Assembly: GCA_902729315.2 (NCBI GenBank)
Contig: LR746272.1
Span: 9,418,327 to 9,482,326, forward strand
Source: Spirodela intermedia
Lineage: Eukaryota; Streptophyta; Magnoliopsida; Alismatales; Araceae
Length of the DNA stretch: 64,000 bases
Reading direction: 5' to 3'
Positions 22,624 to 35,097 of this stretch are shown here, piece after piece. The translations under genes and the position numbers were made by a program. Position 1 is the first letter of the stretch. The number at the start of each line of letters is the position of its first letter. The notes beneath the pieces are model-generated. The model was given only the letters and a program-made list of their open reading frames with translations, was not told the DNA's origin and searched no databases.

Positions 22624-25600
22624 TAGTTAGAATGATATGATCAGTGAAAGGAAGTGAAAAAGAATTTGAAAACAGTTAAAAACAAAAAAAGAAGTTGAGA
22701 TATAGGTTGAATGAAAGATAGAGAGGAATTTTTTTTAGAGAAAGGCAAAAATTCATTGATGAAAGAGAAAGTTGACAAGAGAAAATGAATAATCAAAGAT
22801 AAAACAAGGGATCAAAGCATGTAAAAACAATTGAATAAATGTTGGGAATGTGGAAAAAGAAAGAAAGAAGAAAAATGAAGGGAGAGAAAAGGAAGAACGC
22901 ATTAGAGAGAGAGAAATAAAGACACATTAGAAAATTAAAAAAACTAAAAATATAAATTTTGAAGAAGATGTCAATAATGATTTCATAGTGTGAGAGAAAA
23001 TGAGAGAGAAGAGAGGGAGCCTTAAAGAGATAGAGAGAGATAGAAATATATACATGTTTATGTAATAAATGATCATGACCATAGAGAGTGATGTGTGACC
23101 AGCAGGCCATGAGGACATAGAGACCAAATTACCTCTAGTTTAGAGTTGAAATCTTCTTTCCATCTTGTATATATAAAATTAATTAATTAATTTTTAAAAG
23201 TTGTAATGAATATAAATATGATTACGTAAATTTAAAAATAAACTAATATCAATATAATTTGAATGTTATTTATTTATAAAATTATGATAATTATATATTA
23301 TAATTTTAAAATGTCATGTTATCAAACACTACTTCTACTTCCAATTAATATACATTGGCATGAATGTCACATACTAAGACAATTCCCTATTACAACAAAG
23401 TCCATATTGTGTTAGTTTTCTTTTAACAATTTAGTGATGAAGTATATTGATCATAATTATTATAGACTTAGGTATCAATAGTGACTTTAAAGTCTTTGTT
23501 ATCTTCATCTGCTCAATCTTATATTATTAATAGACTAAGTGTGAGAAGTGGATCTAAAAGTAATTGTTATATATGTGTCTCATGTGTAATGCATTGTGTC
23601 TCTAACAATAGGCATTATTGAATGCTACCACCATATGGTATCTTTACCACTATCAATTGTTAGGACAGTCTTGTCAATGTCACATTTATCACATGGGCTA
23701 CATGAATCTCATTTAGTAGGCTATTGATTGTCAACAATATCATCAAAGTTGATGAAGTCTTCATTTGATTGAAGACATTTACCACCATGTTGGCACTCCC
23801 TAACTTATATTGGGACATAAAGTTGTACTCACCACCATACTTACTTGGTGATGAACTTCTCATGCAAATTGAAGAAACTCATTGTGATCTTATTGGATGA
23901 GCATCACACTGATGTTGGCATCAAGGCATCATTGTGAACTTTTAATTTTTTTAGAGAAAATAGACAACTAAAATACTGTCATTGAGTGTTTTTAGACATT
24001 TCTCCACTCTACTCAACTACTTGTCCATTAATAATGGTTCTATTATTAGTATCACTAATTGAGAAAATCTACAAATAAAATTGTAGTAGTTGATTAGATT
24101 CAAGAAATATTATAACTTTAATTCTCTATGAAGTAATGGTCATTTATCAATAGCTTGAGTTTACTATTATCTATGATAACTTCTCACTTTGCACAATTGA
24201 GGACCAAGTGGGAGTCCCTCAATCTCCCTAATATAATATTATAATATTTATATGTAATAAATAAGATAAATGTATGCATTTTTCTCATGACTTGTGTAAA
24301 AGTGACATGTAAATAAGTTATTTTCTATTGATATTAATTTAGTTTTATATTTTTTATAATTAAATTCTCATTGTTTCTTTTTATGGACTTAATTATATGT
24401 AATAAACATGATATTATGGTTAGAAGATAAAAGTAACATTAACTTTGTGTTGGGTATAAAGTCACACTTAGAACAAGAATAGTGTTGAAAAACTCAATTT
24501 ATAATCATTAATTAAAATTAGCTCTCTAAAAATGTGTAACATTTTAAAATCCTATCATCTCCATAAAATAATGCATAACATTAAGAGATTTTTAAAGTGA
24601 CTATCCACTATTTATGTATAGTCTCCAATAACAATATATATTATTTGGATTTAATTGGTGTTTGATCATAATCATTGATTGTTGGTTAGCAAGAACTAGT
24701 TGACAAATTCAACTCCCTCAAGTAACTAAATAGTAATTCAACCTAAGTTTGTCTAATAATTAATAAGATTTCATAGTGATATTTTTTTTGGAAAATTTTA
24801 TCATATAATAATGGGTCAAGAAATTTGATCAAGAGGATGACATTTGATAAAGAGATGTCTTTTACTATTCACTTTACATTACAATGCTAGCAAATGATTG
24901 AAAGTGTTGCATTTTAGAACAAGTTGAGGAAAGATTTTAAATATTTGGCATGATATTTATAAGTAAATTAAGTACAAAAATATTTATAGATTTTTGTGAT
25001 CTTCAAACATCTACTTTACTTAAAATAAATATGAATTTGAATGTATTTAACACTAATATGATATGCATGTTAAACGTTAAGATATTCTCAAGGGAATTTA
25101 GAAGTCAAACTCATCCAAATCATCTCAAATATGATATGATGGTCAAGTGAACATATGAATCACAAGTCATTATTTATTATTTCATCTTCATAATATTTAG
25201 AAATATTTTTAAAAATAGATTTTTTAGAAATTATATGTGACAAAATGAACTAAATAAATTTGATCAATTAATTCAATGTAAAATTTATTAAAATGTAGTG
25301 ATATGGGTATGTAGTAGATTGAGAAAACTTCAATACTCATATTTTATATCATAAATTCTTATTGAAGCTAGCTTTTTAGTCTCTCCATTTCTCATTATGA
25401 TATTTCCAAAAAACACTAATAATTTTCAAAATAATATTCAAAATAATAATTACACATGAAAAAACAAATCAAGTAAATAAATTCAACATCACATGTCACA
25501 AAATATTGTGATTCATATCTAACCTTTTAATAAAATACTTTTGAGTCATATCAAACATATTTTCAAATATATATATAATTTAATCTTTTAATCGATCTAA

Positions 25601-25658
25601 TAATTATTTATCGTCATCAAAATATCATGTATTTAATATTCCAATACTTTGTTACCTC
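20981..25658. other. AT-rich repeat-island DNA without recognisable genes
   Basis: Apart from the purine tract around 22.4-23.1 kb this stretch is strongly AT-rich, with stop codons in all frames and only short open frames. It looks like old, eroded transposon sequence, but I could not identify protein motifs of any specific family. No RNA genes recognised. Confidence 0.5.
22536..22619. repeat. (GA)42 microsatellite in a purine-rich tract
   Basis: Perfect GA run of about 84 bp. It sits inside a longer purine-biased plus-strand tract (about 22380-23060) made of imperfect AGAGAG, GAAAGA and GGAGAG words. Short minus-strand open frames rich in Ser, Leu and Phe arise from it and are not considered genes. 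Confidence 0.95.
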
Positions 25659-25664
25659 ATGGGC

Positions 25665-26475
25665 TTGCCCTTAGTCACCTCATTTTCCCTCTATACCCAC
25701 CTCCTCTCTCTTGCTAACAGTTCTCTCTCTCTTCTCCATTTATCATCCTCTCGTTCTTCCTCTTCCCCTCGCGTTCTCCCAGGTTCTCCATCTCTCTCCC
25801 TCGTCCTCCGTCTGTCTCTCTCGTCCTTCCTCTCTCCCTCTCATTCTCCCTCTCTTCCTCAAAGCCTTCCTCTTCCCCTCACATCCCCCCTCTTCCCCTT
25901 ACGTTCTCCCTATCTTCCTCAACTTCTCCCTCTCCTCCTCTAGTTCTCGCTCTTCCCCTCACGTCCTCCCTCTCTTTCTCACGTCCTCCCTATCTTCCTC
26001 ATGCTCTCCCTATCTTCCTCTTGCTCTCCTTCTCTTCCTCCCGTTCTCCCTCTTCCCCTCACGTCCTCTCTCTCTTCCTCTTGTTCTTCTTCCCTTCCTC
26101 TCCTCGGTCCTTTTCTTCTCTCTCTATTTTTCCTCTCCTCTTCACGTTCTCTTCCCTCCTCTTTCTCTTCTCTACTCCATCCTTTCCTACGGCGGCCATT
26201 TCTCTCCTCTCACTTCCTCCCACGTTCTCCCTTTCCTCTCTTCTCTCGTCTACCTCCTCTCACGTTCTCCCTTTCATCTCATCTCCTGTTCTTCTTCCTC
26301 CCACGTTTTTCCTCTCCACTCTTCTCTATTCCTCTCCCCCCCACATTTTCCTTCTCCTCATCTCCCATGTTCTCCTTTTCCCTTCCTCTCTGCCCTATCT
26401 TTGTATCTCTCTTTCTCCCTTAATCTCGCTCTCTTTTTGTTTTCTCTTTCTCCTCCCTCTCTAGCACCAATCGTC
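25665..26475. repeat. Polypyrimidine minisatellite-like tract, about 0.8 kb
   Basis: The plus strand is almost purely C and T for about 800 bp. Recurrent words such as CCTCACGTCCTCCCTCTC, CTTCCTC and GTTCTCCCTC repeat imperfectly at roughly 20-40 bp intervals. Several long overlapping plus-strand open frames exist only because stop codons need purines; their Ser/Leu/Pro/Phe repeats are not protein-like. Such mirror-symmetric pyrimidine tracts can form triplex (H-DNA) structures. Confidence 0.85.
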
Positions 26476-26659
26476 TCTTCTACATCACCTGTGGACAGAG
26501 ACATCCTCACACCTTACTGATTTCATTTATCGGTTAATTAAAACATGTCAAATTTACTATTTATATTGAACCTAGAACTGAAAATTAACTTTCAAAATTC
26601 TGGTGAATTCGAGTAAATAATCAGGAATGACTAATATCAAATTTTGTTATCAAAATACT

Positions 26660-26791
26660 TGTTGAAGGAGAAGAGAAGGAGATGCCAAAGAAAGAGAAAC
26701 AAAACCGCCTAAGTATGAGAGAGAAATTAGAGGTTACATGTAGGAGGGACAAGGGACGTGAGGAAAGGAAAAGTTGCGGTAGGTGGGAGGA

Positions 26792-26844
<53 letters not shown>

Positions 26845-26888
26845 GACCACTCATCTCTTATGTGGGCTCACTAGGCCATATTCTCACA
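26660..26888 (-). repeat. 3' LTR of the copia element
   Basis: Left-hand LTR (3' end in element sense), bounded TG..CA and preceded by ATACT. It contains a GA microsatellite at about 26795-26840 that is much shorter in its partner, which accounts for most of the 26-bp length difference. Scattered substitutions separate the two LTRs, so the insertion is not recent. Confidence 0.9.
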
Positions 26889-29800
26889 CACCCATATTAG
26901 GGATCTTACTTGCATCTCTTTCAAGTGAGAGCATACATGTCAATTAGTCTCAACTTATGTGAGAAAGTGTCATAAGATGAGATGCTAAGACTCTTCATAA
27001 AGATGTCTACTAACTAATCTTAAAATGTCATGTATAGAATAGAGATCAGACCTTCAAGAATTTGCCAATGGATAACATGGCATATCATCTCAATATGCAT
27101 GATATGTAGGTGAAACGTCTTGTGATTCGCAATAAACATTTTCACTTTGTTATCACAATACATGGGCATATCCTCTTGTATTAGATAACCCAACTCTTCA
27201 AGAAGATTACATACTCAGAGCATACAAGAAGATGGCTCATGCATGACTCGGTACTTTGTCTCATAGCTGGACGAAGACAGAATACATGGCTTGTGACTCG
27301 TCTAGGTCACTAAGTTACCGCAAATATTAGAGTTTGAGTAACATGTCACACGAAGATGTCCATGTCAGCGAAAAACTAATCCTCTCCCAAGAGCATGCTT
27401 GAGGTAGGCTAGAAGATGAAGTGCAACATCCCAATGAATCTCGTGTGGCTCATGCATAAATTGATTGAGGAGATTCATGGTGAAGGTAATGTCCAAATAT
27501 GTAATGGTGAGATAAATCAACTTCCTCACCAATCATCGACATTGTTAGGGATCATTGAGTAAGGGAGATTTTCTATCCCAAAACTTCGACTGACTCTCAA
27601 TTGACGATGTATGAGACTTACAATCAAGAAGGTCATCTCCTTTAAAATATTAAGAATATACTTCTGCTTTGTAAGAACTACCTTACCCGGGCGGCAAGCG
27701 AACTCAACCCCTAATAAGTACATGGGAGTCCCCAAATCACATATATCTAAGTGTTCTTAGAGGAATGTTTTAATATCTTAGATGCCGGCCACATCATCCC
27801 TAATAATGATCATATCATAGATGGTCAAAAGAATGTAGTCATTGGTAGATGACTACCTGAAGATAGTAGGGTTAGAGTCGTACTTTTAGAAACTCTGTTG
27901 GCGAATCAACACGCTGAACTTGGTAAACCAAGCAAGGGGAATTTGATTAAGCCCATAAATAGCTTTCTGAAGATGACAAACCTTGACGGATTCTACTAAC
28001 AACATGTACTCGAGAGGTTACTTCATAAAAACTTCTTCGTCAAGGCCATCATTGAGGAAATTATTGGAGACGTCGAGTTGATGAAGTGATCACTTAAGAT
28101 TCACCGTCATATAGACTAAAATGCGTATCAAGACAAGCCAAATCATTGAGGAGAATGTTTTAGAATAATCAATGTCATACTTTTGTAAGAACCCAAGAGC
28201 CACCAATCATGCCTTTTAATGGTGTACCGTCCCATCAAGAAGGTACTTAAGGGTGAAAATCTATCTACAAGAAGTAATGTTAGCATCACGCGACTGAAGA
28301 ACTAGCTCCACGTCTCCCGATGGATGAAAGTAGCATACTCTTTATTTATGGCCATCTTTTAGTGAGTTACTACCAAAGCATCTTCTTGGAAATTGATTTA
28401 GCAGCCAAGAAAAAGGCAAAAGCACAATATTTAAGTGAAAAACAGTCATGAGAAATCACATTAATGATTGGATGAGGGGTACAAGAGCAGCATACCATAT
28501 TTGGATGAAGGGTACATAATCAAGTACCTTTGAAAAACACAACGGAAAGATGAAGGTCATCTTTAGGAGTTGAACTTGCGAGAGGTGATAAAGATTGGTC
28601 AAGAGCTCACGAGGAGACTTATGGAGAGATTGCTTTAGCAAGGGCAGTCGATGAAGAAATTTCAAATGATGGAAGATGTGGCGGTGAAGACAACTATGAC
28701 AAAAAAGCTAAGTCGGGAGGTGGTAACAAAAGAACTTGAGCGTGAAGGTGACTAATGTCAGATGCCGAATCTAGGGTAGATATAGGTGTAGTAGTGAGCA
28801 CAACTTCTGGCAAAAGCATAGAAGGTAAATATGGTGCATCAAAAAATCATGACTCATAAAAGGTGACATTGGCCAAAATAACATACTTCTGCTCACAAAG
28901 CAAATACACATGGTACCCTATATGCGGAAAAAATCAATAAAGCACCTTGATGTCTCATGGAGCAAGCTTCGAGAGATCCAAAGTGGTATCTTGAACAAAA
29001 GTCACACACTCAAAAACTTGTGGAGAAAGAAGAAACAAGTCACCCTTAGGCTAAAGATGTCGTAGTAGAACTTCATTGCCAAGAGGAGAGGATGGTAGAT
29101 AGTTGATGAGGTACGTTGAGGTGAAGGTCACATCTGCCCAAAAATAATTTAGAACCCTCATTTTCAATAGTAAATTACAAGTCATATTGAGAATATGACA
29201 ATGCTTCAATTTAGCAATATTATTTTATTACGATGTGTATGGACACGTCATTTGATGAATAATCTTAAAATTCTTACAAACCTCTTGAAGCGTCAATTGA
29301 GTAAACTCGAGTACATTATCTTTTTGTAAGATCTTGAGTGTCGCAAACCATTGCACATGAACTTCCTAAGAAAAATCTTGAAGTAGAAAAGAACTTTGAT
29401 GCGGTCTTTAAATAAGTAAACTTAAGAAGCTCAAGAAAAGTCAAAGATGAGAATCATATAGTAACAAAATCTAAAAATAGATGCAACATGATCTAATCCC
29501 TAAATGTCACAATGAATCAATTCAAATTGATGTTCACACAATAAATCATCACAATGAGGATATGTAGAGCCAAAATATTTTCCAAGTTGACATAATCCAC
29601 ATTAATACTCAGAAAGAGAAATGTCTTGTAAGACTTCATGTAACTTTGAAATATTTACATGACCAAAATGTCGATGCCACAACAACGAAGAATACTTTTG
29701 AGAAAACAAACAAGACAACCCCACCAAACGTATATTTAGTACCAACTCGTAGAGGCCTTGACTAGTCTTTTTACCCAAATCAATCTTCTTTCTTATTCAT

Positions 29801-31674
29801 TAGTCTTTAAACACACAGTGATAAAGAGAAAACGTAATCGAACAATAAAAAGCTTTGATAATAGCACTAATCGATAGGAGATTGACGTGTAAGTTGAAAA
29901 TATAAAGAACATTGTCAAAGGATAGGGAAGGGGTAATATTGGTCACCCCTTTGCCACCAACGAAATATAGGTGGCCATCTATAATGGTAATGGTCTCAAG
30001 ATAATCAAGGGTCTTAAGACGAGTGAGGAAGGAGGATGTACTTGACATATGGGCTGAGGCACCTACATCAATAACCCAAGTCTCATTGACGGGTGAAGAT
30101 GTTAAGAGAGCAATACTTACGTAAGAAGACGATGCTAGCACCTTAGACTTTGACCATCGATTATACTCCTCAAGAGACATATTGATCATAAGTCCAATCA
30201 CCTATATTGAAGGAGTAGATCTAATAGGTTGTCAATATGGTAGTGCACGAGCAGTAAGAATAAATAGTGTCGCATTGACGTAGACCTGCCGGGAGGAAGC
30301 TTGTGAGGTCAATCTGTTAGATACAAACTTTTGGAAGCACTTGGTTATGATATGGTTGTTCCTGTCTCAATGCTCACAAGGAAAAAGTTATTGTGGCTAG
30401 GAGGAATAGCACGTCCATGATCCCATTTGCGACCATGATTAGAAGAGGCATCACGACCCGCTCAAAGAGTGATAACTACAAGGGTTGAAGCTTCAGGAGT
30501 GACTGCTTGAGATGAAATGAGGGCTGAGACTAAGGTCAATATGAGAGTGATCTGCTACACAACATTAAATATTTCCTCTAAGGCGAGAGGAGTAACTCCA
30601 TTGAAGACTAAGGCTTTGACTTGATTAGTCAAACTCAGATTAATAGAGTCAAGATAGAAAGTTATCAATAGCTCTTGGTGATTCATTAATTGAGAGAAAA
30701 TCGACTAACATTGATCCAACAAATTCTCAAGTTTTTCCAATGTAAGATATGTAGAATGCCATGGAGATGACATGCCATATAATTTAATAATATTATTGAA
30801 GATTCCATCATATGACTGATGCTCCATTTGGCCCCAAATGAATCATAAAACTTGTTTCACATTTGTTTGACCATATCTAGGTACTTGATTGTCCCAACAA
30901 ATTATGGTGCGATCATTTTAAGAGTTCAGACTTAGACGATCTCATCTTTTACTATTCAATCGAAAAAGTTGGAGTCACCAACAAGTAGTAGTACATCTGT
31001 AATAAACAGATGATAGCCATGAATGCTAAGGAAATGATGAAAATATGTGCCCATTGATGATAATTGGTACCATCTTCGGCAAGAAGTAGACTCGAACTGT
31101 GGAGCTAATTAAGAAGTGGATTTACTGATGTAACAAGAACAACGGGGGCAGAGGTGACGACAGTCTACTTGTGGTTGGTAGAGACGAAGGGAGACATTAG
31201 AAGAATTTTTGGCTCTATGAAAGACAACTAACATTGAAGCTAGAAGGAGGTAACAACTTGCAAAGTAATAGTGGGGGAACCAAAAAGGCGATGAGAACAA
31301 CATAAGAGGCACAACAAGAGGTGGTAGTGGCAACACCTACAGAGGCGTGGTGAGAGGCAATGGCGACGCCTAGTAGGTGCTACAAGATGCTGGAAAGTAG
31401 GTCAACGTCAGCAAGCTCAAGCTAAGGTTGCGACAACAAGAGATAAAGCCTCCTCTTCAGGCTGGTAGAAAATAAAATAGCATTTGGCAAGCTCAAACTA
31501 AGGTAGTAGTGGCTGGAGATAAAGCCTCCTCTTCGTGCAGTAACAACAGTGGTGCAACGAAAAATAGGATGGCATTCGGCAAGCTCAAGCTAAGGTAGCA
31601 GCGGCAGGAGATAAAGTCTGCTCTTCAAATAACAACGGCGGTGGTGGTGACTGGATCAACTTGCTCTAATACCA

Positions 31675-31877
31675 TGTTGAAGGAGAAGAGAAGGAGACGC
31701 CAAAGAAAGAGAGACAAAACTACCTAAGTATTAAAGAGAAATTAGAGGTTAAATATAGGAGAGAGAAGGGATGTGAGAAAAAGAAAAGCCGTAGTAGGTG
31801 AGAGGATGTGAGAGAGACAGAGAGAGAGGGGGTGACCGCACATCTCTTGTGTGGGCCCACTAGGCCGTATTCTCACA
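31675..31877 (-). repeat. 5' LTR of the copia element
   Basis: Right-hand LTR (5' end in element sense), bounded TG..CA, followed by the ATACT target duplication and adjacent to the tRNA-Met-type primer site on its inner side. Confidence 0.9.
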
Positions 31878-31882
31878 ATACT

Positions 31883-33185
31883 TATTGAATCAAAATGTCA
31901 AAGTGAACTATGAAACTTAATAGAGTGAGCAAAATTAAAGTGAAAAGAAGTTAATTTAGTTACTTAACATCAAATATGTCACCAATGAAAACCAAAAAAG
32001 GAGTAAAAAGGTATCATATGCTGAATCAATAAAATAGTAAGGACACCGAAATTAACCCTCTTCAAATTCTTGTGTCACTCAAAAATTTAAAGAGAGATGG
32101 TGCAGTAAAATAAAACTGTAAAAGAAAATGATAATTGTTGAAATAAAATCTCTTTTTGATCCTTGTGTCACTCATAGACTTGAAAATCAAATGGTAGAAA
32201 ATAATAACAAAAAATAATAGAAAAAACCCTAATCTACATCATTTTTGTCAATCTCCATTGTCACACATGGGAGATTTGAGACATGGGAAAGAAAGGTCAA
32301 GTCATCGCCACTGTCACTATGAACACTACAGCCATTACCATTGTTGTATGTTGCTGCCACTAGGCCATTGTCACCATTCATTACAATCACCATTGTTGTC
32401 ATCTCTGCCTATAACATAGAGAGGGGCCAACTAGTGCTCATGTGCCCTCGCTCTCAAGGTTTCATCTTTTTCTCTTCTTCTCTCTTCTCTTAAAAACCCC
32501 TCATCATAATGGCCAAGTATTGGGCTTGATATTGGGCATGATCTAATCAACCCACTATCAAGCACAATATTCCTTTGAAAACTATAATAAATTCACAAAA
32601 ATTCTATTCTTTTGATTTTTCTACACTTTTCTTGTCAATTAAAATATTTCTCAATAAATCAGCCTTAGATATATAGGTTAGTAAAAATTATTTTATTAAA
32701 TGGTCATTTCTCAAGACTAAAATATAGATTGACATAGAAATTCATAACATGTATAAATAAAATTTATTTTAGCATTTTTCATTCAATTTAGTTATAATTA
32801 GTATTAATTAAAGTAATATTTCTCTTGGTTATCATATAAAAATGATGCATTAATATCACTTAGTGCTACCATCATTATGCAGCATCTTTAATTGGCAAGA
32901 GATAGCAAATATTCATTGGTTCAAATCCTAGCATCTCTCTTCATTTAATTTTAATTTTTTATGTGATTTTTGTAATTCTATTTTAGTTTGTATAATATTA
33001 TTATATTATATTATTATTTTTGAAATGTTACTGAAAAAACTTGTCTTTTTTAATTTTAATTTTTTCATTTTAAGAGCATTAAATTATAATAAAAGAAATC
33101 CAATCATTTTTGTGGCTTGACTTGAACTTTAAATGTTATATATATTTATATATATATATATTCTTTGAGTGTACTACATGCTTGC
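31883..33185. other. AT-rich spacer between copia and gypsy relics
   Basis: AT-rich sequence with short poly-A/T and TA runs. No motif of a gene or element is evident. It is likely part of the repeat island. Confidence 0.5.
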
Positions 33186-33189
33186 AATG

Positions 33190-34950
33190 ACCAATTCGTG
33201 TTAGTACTCTAAGCTACGACTAATGATAGGGATGTCATCTAGGTAGATAACTATGAATCTGTCTAAGTAACATCTGAAGATGAAGTTTATTAGAAGGTCA
33301 AATGCTACAAGGGAGCTTGTGAGCCCAAAAGGCATTTACATGAATTCAAAATACTCATAATATGTGACTATATCATCATGGTTCATCACCCTCTTTGATG
33401 CTCACTTGGCGATTATGGTTTTAAGGTTTAAGTGAGAAAAGATCTTAGTGCTTACTAATTGGTCAATGAGCTCATATCAATATGAAGTAAGGTATTTTTT
33501 TCAAATAGTGATATTGCTCTAGGCTTTGTAGCCTACGTAGAGCATGGGTATGCCATACTTCTTTTGTTGGAAGGGGAGTGGGCTCCAAAAGGAGCCTCGA
33601 ATGTACAGATATGTCATAGATTTAATATTACATTTAATTTCTATTTTAGTTCTTCAAGATGTTATCTCATAGTGCTTTCATGTCATTAGGCTCTCTTTCA
33701 ACATCAAATTAATGGTATGATCCACATCACGTCAAGGGGGACCCTGTACTGAAAATGCTTTTGATATAGCCCCCCAAAACTTTTCTAGGAGATGTATGAC
33801 GTTCGGAGGAAGATGACAATGTCATCTATTTTCTTGTGTCTCCTTGTTGAGTCTATGGCACCTACATCACCCCCTGTTGTTGTTGTCGTCAGTTGTTCAC
33901 TAACCTTATCCATCTCTGCAGCAGATCCACATGTCTCCTCACATCTGAAGTCATCCTGAAATTTCATTATCAAAATCATCTGAAGGTTCAGCCGAGTGTT
34001 AGTCACCCCTCATACAAAATAAGGAAACTCTTCTCTTCCTAATAGTGTACTTAATTGAACTATAGAAAAATACATGCTAGTACTCTGAAAAAAAATGTTG
34101 AAGTCGATAAGGCATTGAAGTCATCTATCAAGAGGACGAGAAAATTCACTTCCTCTTCCTATTATCCAACATATAGTAGTATGCCACATATCATTCCCAT
34201 CAAAGGTGAGCATCAAAGTTTTGTTATCCCTTGATAGAAATGGTGCCTCTACTTGCTAGCTCTAATCCAAGTTAGGTCACGTCTTGTTTTGAGAAAAAGC
34301 TTAAGTTGTCTCACTATCCACTATCCCTATTCTGGGGCAGTTATTAATGGCAATCTCTGAAAAGAGAGAAGACCTTGAATCAGGGTTAGGGGTGGTAGCT
34401 ACTTTATTGCAACGGTGTTCAATCTCACTTATACTTTTTGTTTGCTTGATTTAGAAAATGGCCACTTTAATATGGTCCTCCACAGATGTAGTAACTCGAC
34501 CATAAGATATCTTCATAAAGTATTTTATGACAAACTCTAATGAACTAGTCTATATTTCTGATGTGGTCATTACCATCCATTCCTTCGGCCCCTGCCCTCT
34601 ATGATGTTGCTAGAAATTGGCTCCAATCTCTTCAACATCTTGTAGCTTGTGGTGGTGTTGTAGTGTCTCTATCACTATACTAGCGATTGAAGGATTCTTG
34701 ACATCCAATCGATGCATCTCCATTTGCATCCACAATTGTAATTTTGCTAAGAAATTGAAGAGCTTATCCACTTTAGATATATTTTGGACCTCTAATAGAA
34801 GTGATATGACTTGTAGACATAATATCGTAGAACTTCTAATGGCGTAGTTCATCTCGTGCTACCCAGATAAGCCGTGTGACATAGAACTCTCAAAGGTGGC
34901 CTTTAACATTTGTACACCTGATTGAGTCGGCCTTACGCTCCCTAAACCAC
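33190..34950 (-). mobile_element. Ty3/gypsy retrotransposon relic (gag and reverse transcriptase)
   Basis: Minus-strand translation with stops shows reverse-transcriptase landmarks in the right order between about 33560 and 33190. These are a YVGYKA block (family VDYRALN), YELIDQLVSTKIFSHLNLK, YYEYFEFM followed after a stop by MPFGLTSS, and RFIVIYLDDIPI carrying the YLDD catalytic box. Upstream in element sense, 34852-34610 encodes a gag-like segment (LLLEVQNISKVDKLFNFLAK, then LWMQMEMHRLDV), matching the retrotransposon gag pattern of gypsy elements. Frame breaks and stop codons show it is dead. LTRs were not located, so the limits are those of recognisable coding. Confidence 0.78.
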
Positions 34951-34993
34951 AATAGAGGTCCATTTTGAGAAGATGGACTTCGTCTTAAAGGGA

Positions 34994-34996
<3 letters not shown>

Positions 34997-35046
<50 letters not shown>

Positions 35047-35097
35047 GCTCTCTCTCTCTCTCTATCTATCTATAGATATATATATATATATATATAT
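34997..35097. repeat. Compound (TC)n-(TATC)n-(TA)n microsatellite
   Basis: A CT/TC run with two G interruptions passes into TATC repeats and then a TA run ending at about 35097. It marks the right edge of the AT-rich repeat island. Confidence 0.95.

Larger units (their letters stand above)
26660..31877 (-). mobile_element. Decayed Ty1/copia LTR retrotransposon with both LTRs and target duplication
   Basis: Two direct repeats start TGTTGAAGGAGAAG and end ATTCTCACA: 26660-26888 and 31675-31877. They are the LTRs; the first is longer mainly through a (GA)n expansion. A 5-bp target duplication ATACT flanks them (26655-26659 and 31878-31882). Next to the right LTR, the minus strand reads TGGTATTAGAGC (plus 31663-31674), an initiator-Met-tRNA primer site with one change, so the element runs right to left. 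On the minus strand, protease/gag-pol motifs appear at 29800-30201 (WVIDVGASAHM and FDNVLYIFNLHVNLLSIS). Reverse transcriptase follows at about 27780-27990 (LQKAIYGLNQIPLAWFTKF and a degenerate YVDD region), then YLLGVEFACRPGKVVLTKQK at about 27640-27735. That order is the Ty1/copia arrangement. Many stops interrupt pol, so it cannot encode its own transposition proteins. Confidence 0.92.

Noticed and set aside
25711-26520. 269-codon plus-strand open frame
   Set aside because: Lies in a C/T-only tract, where stop codons cannot occur; all forward frames are open and the peptide is Ser/Leu/Pro repeats.
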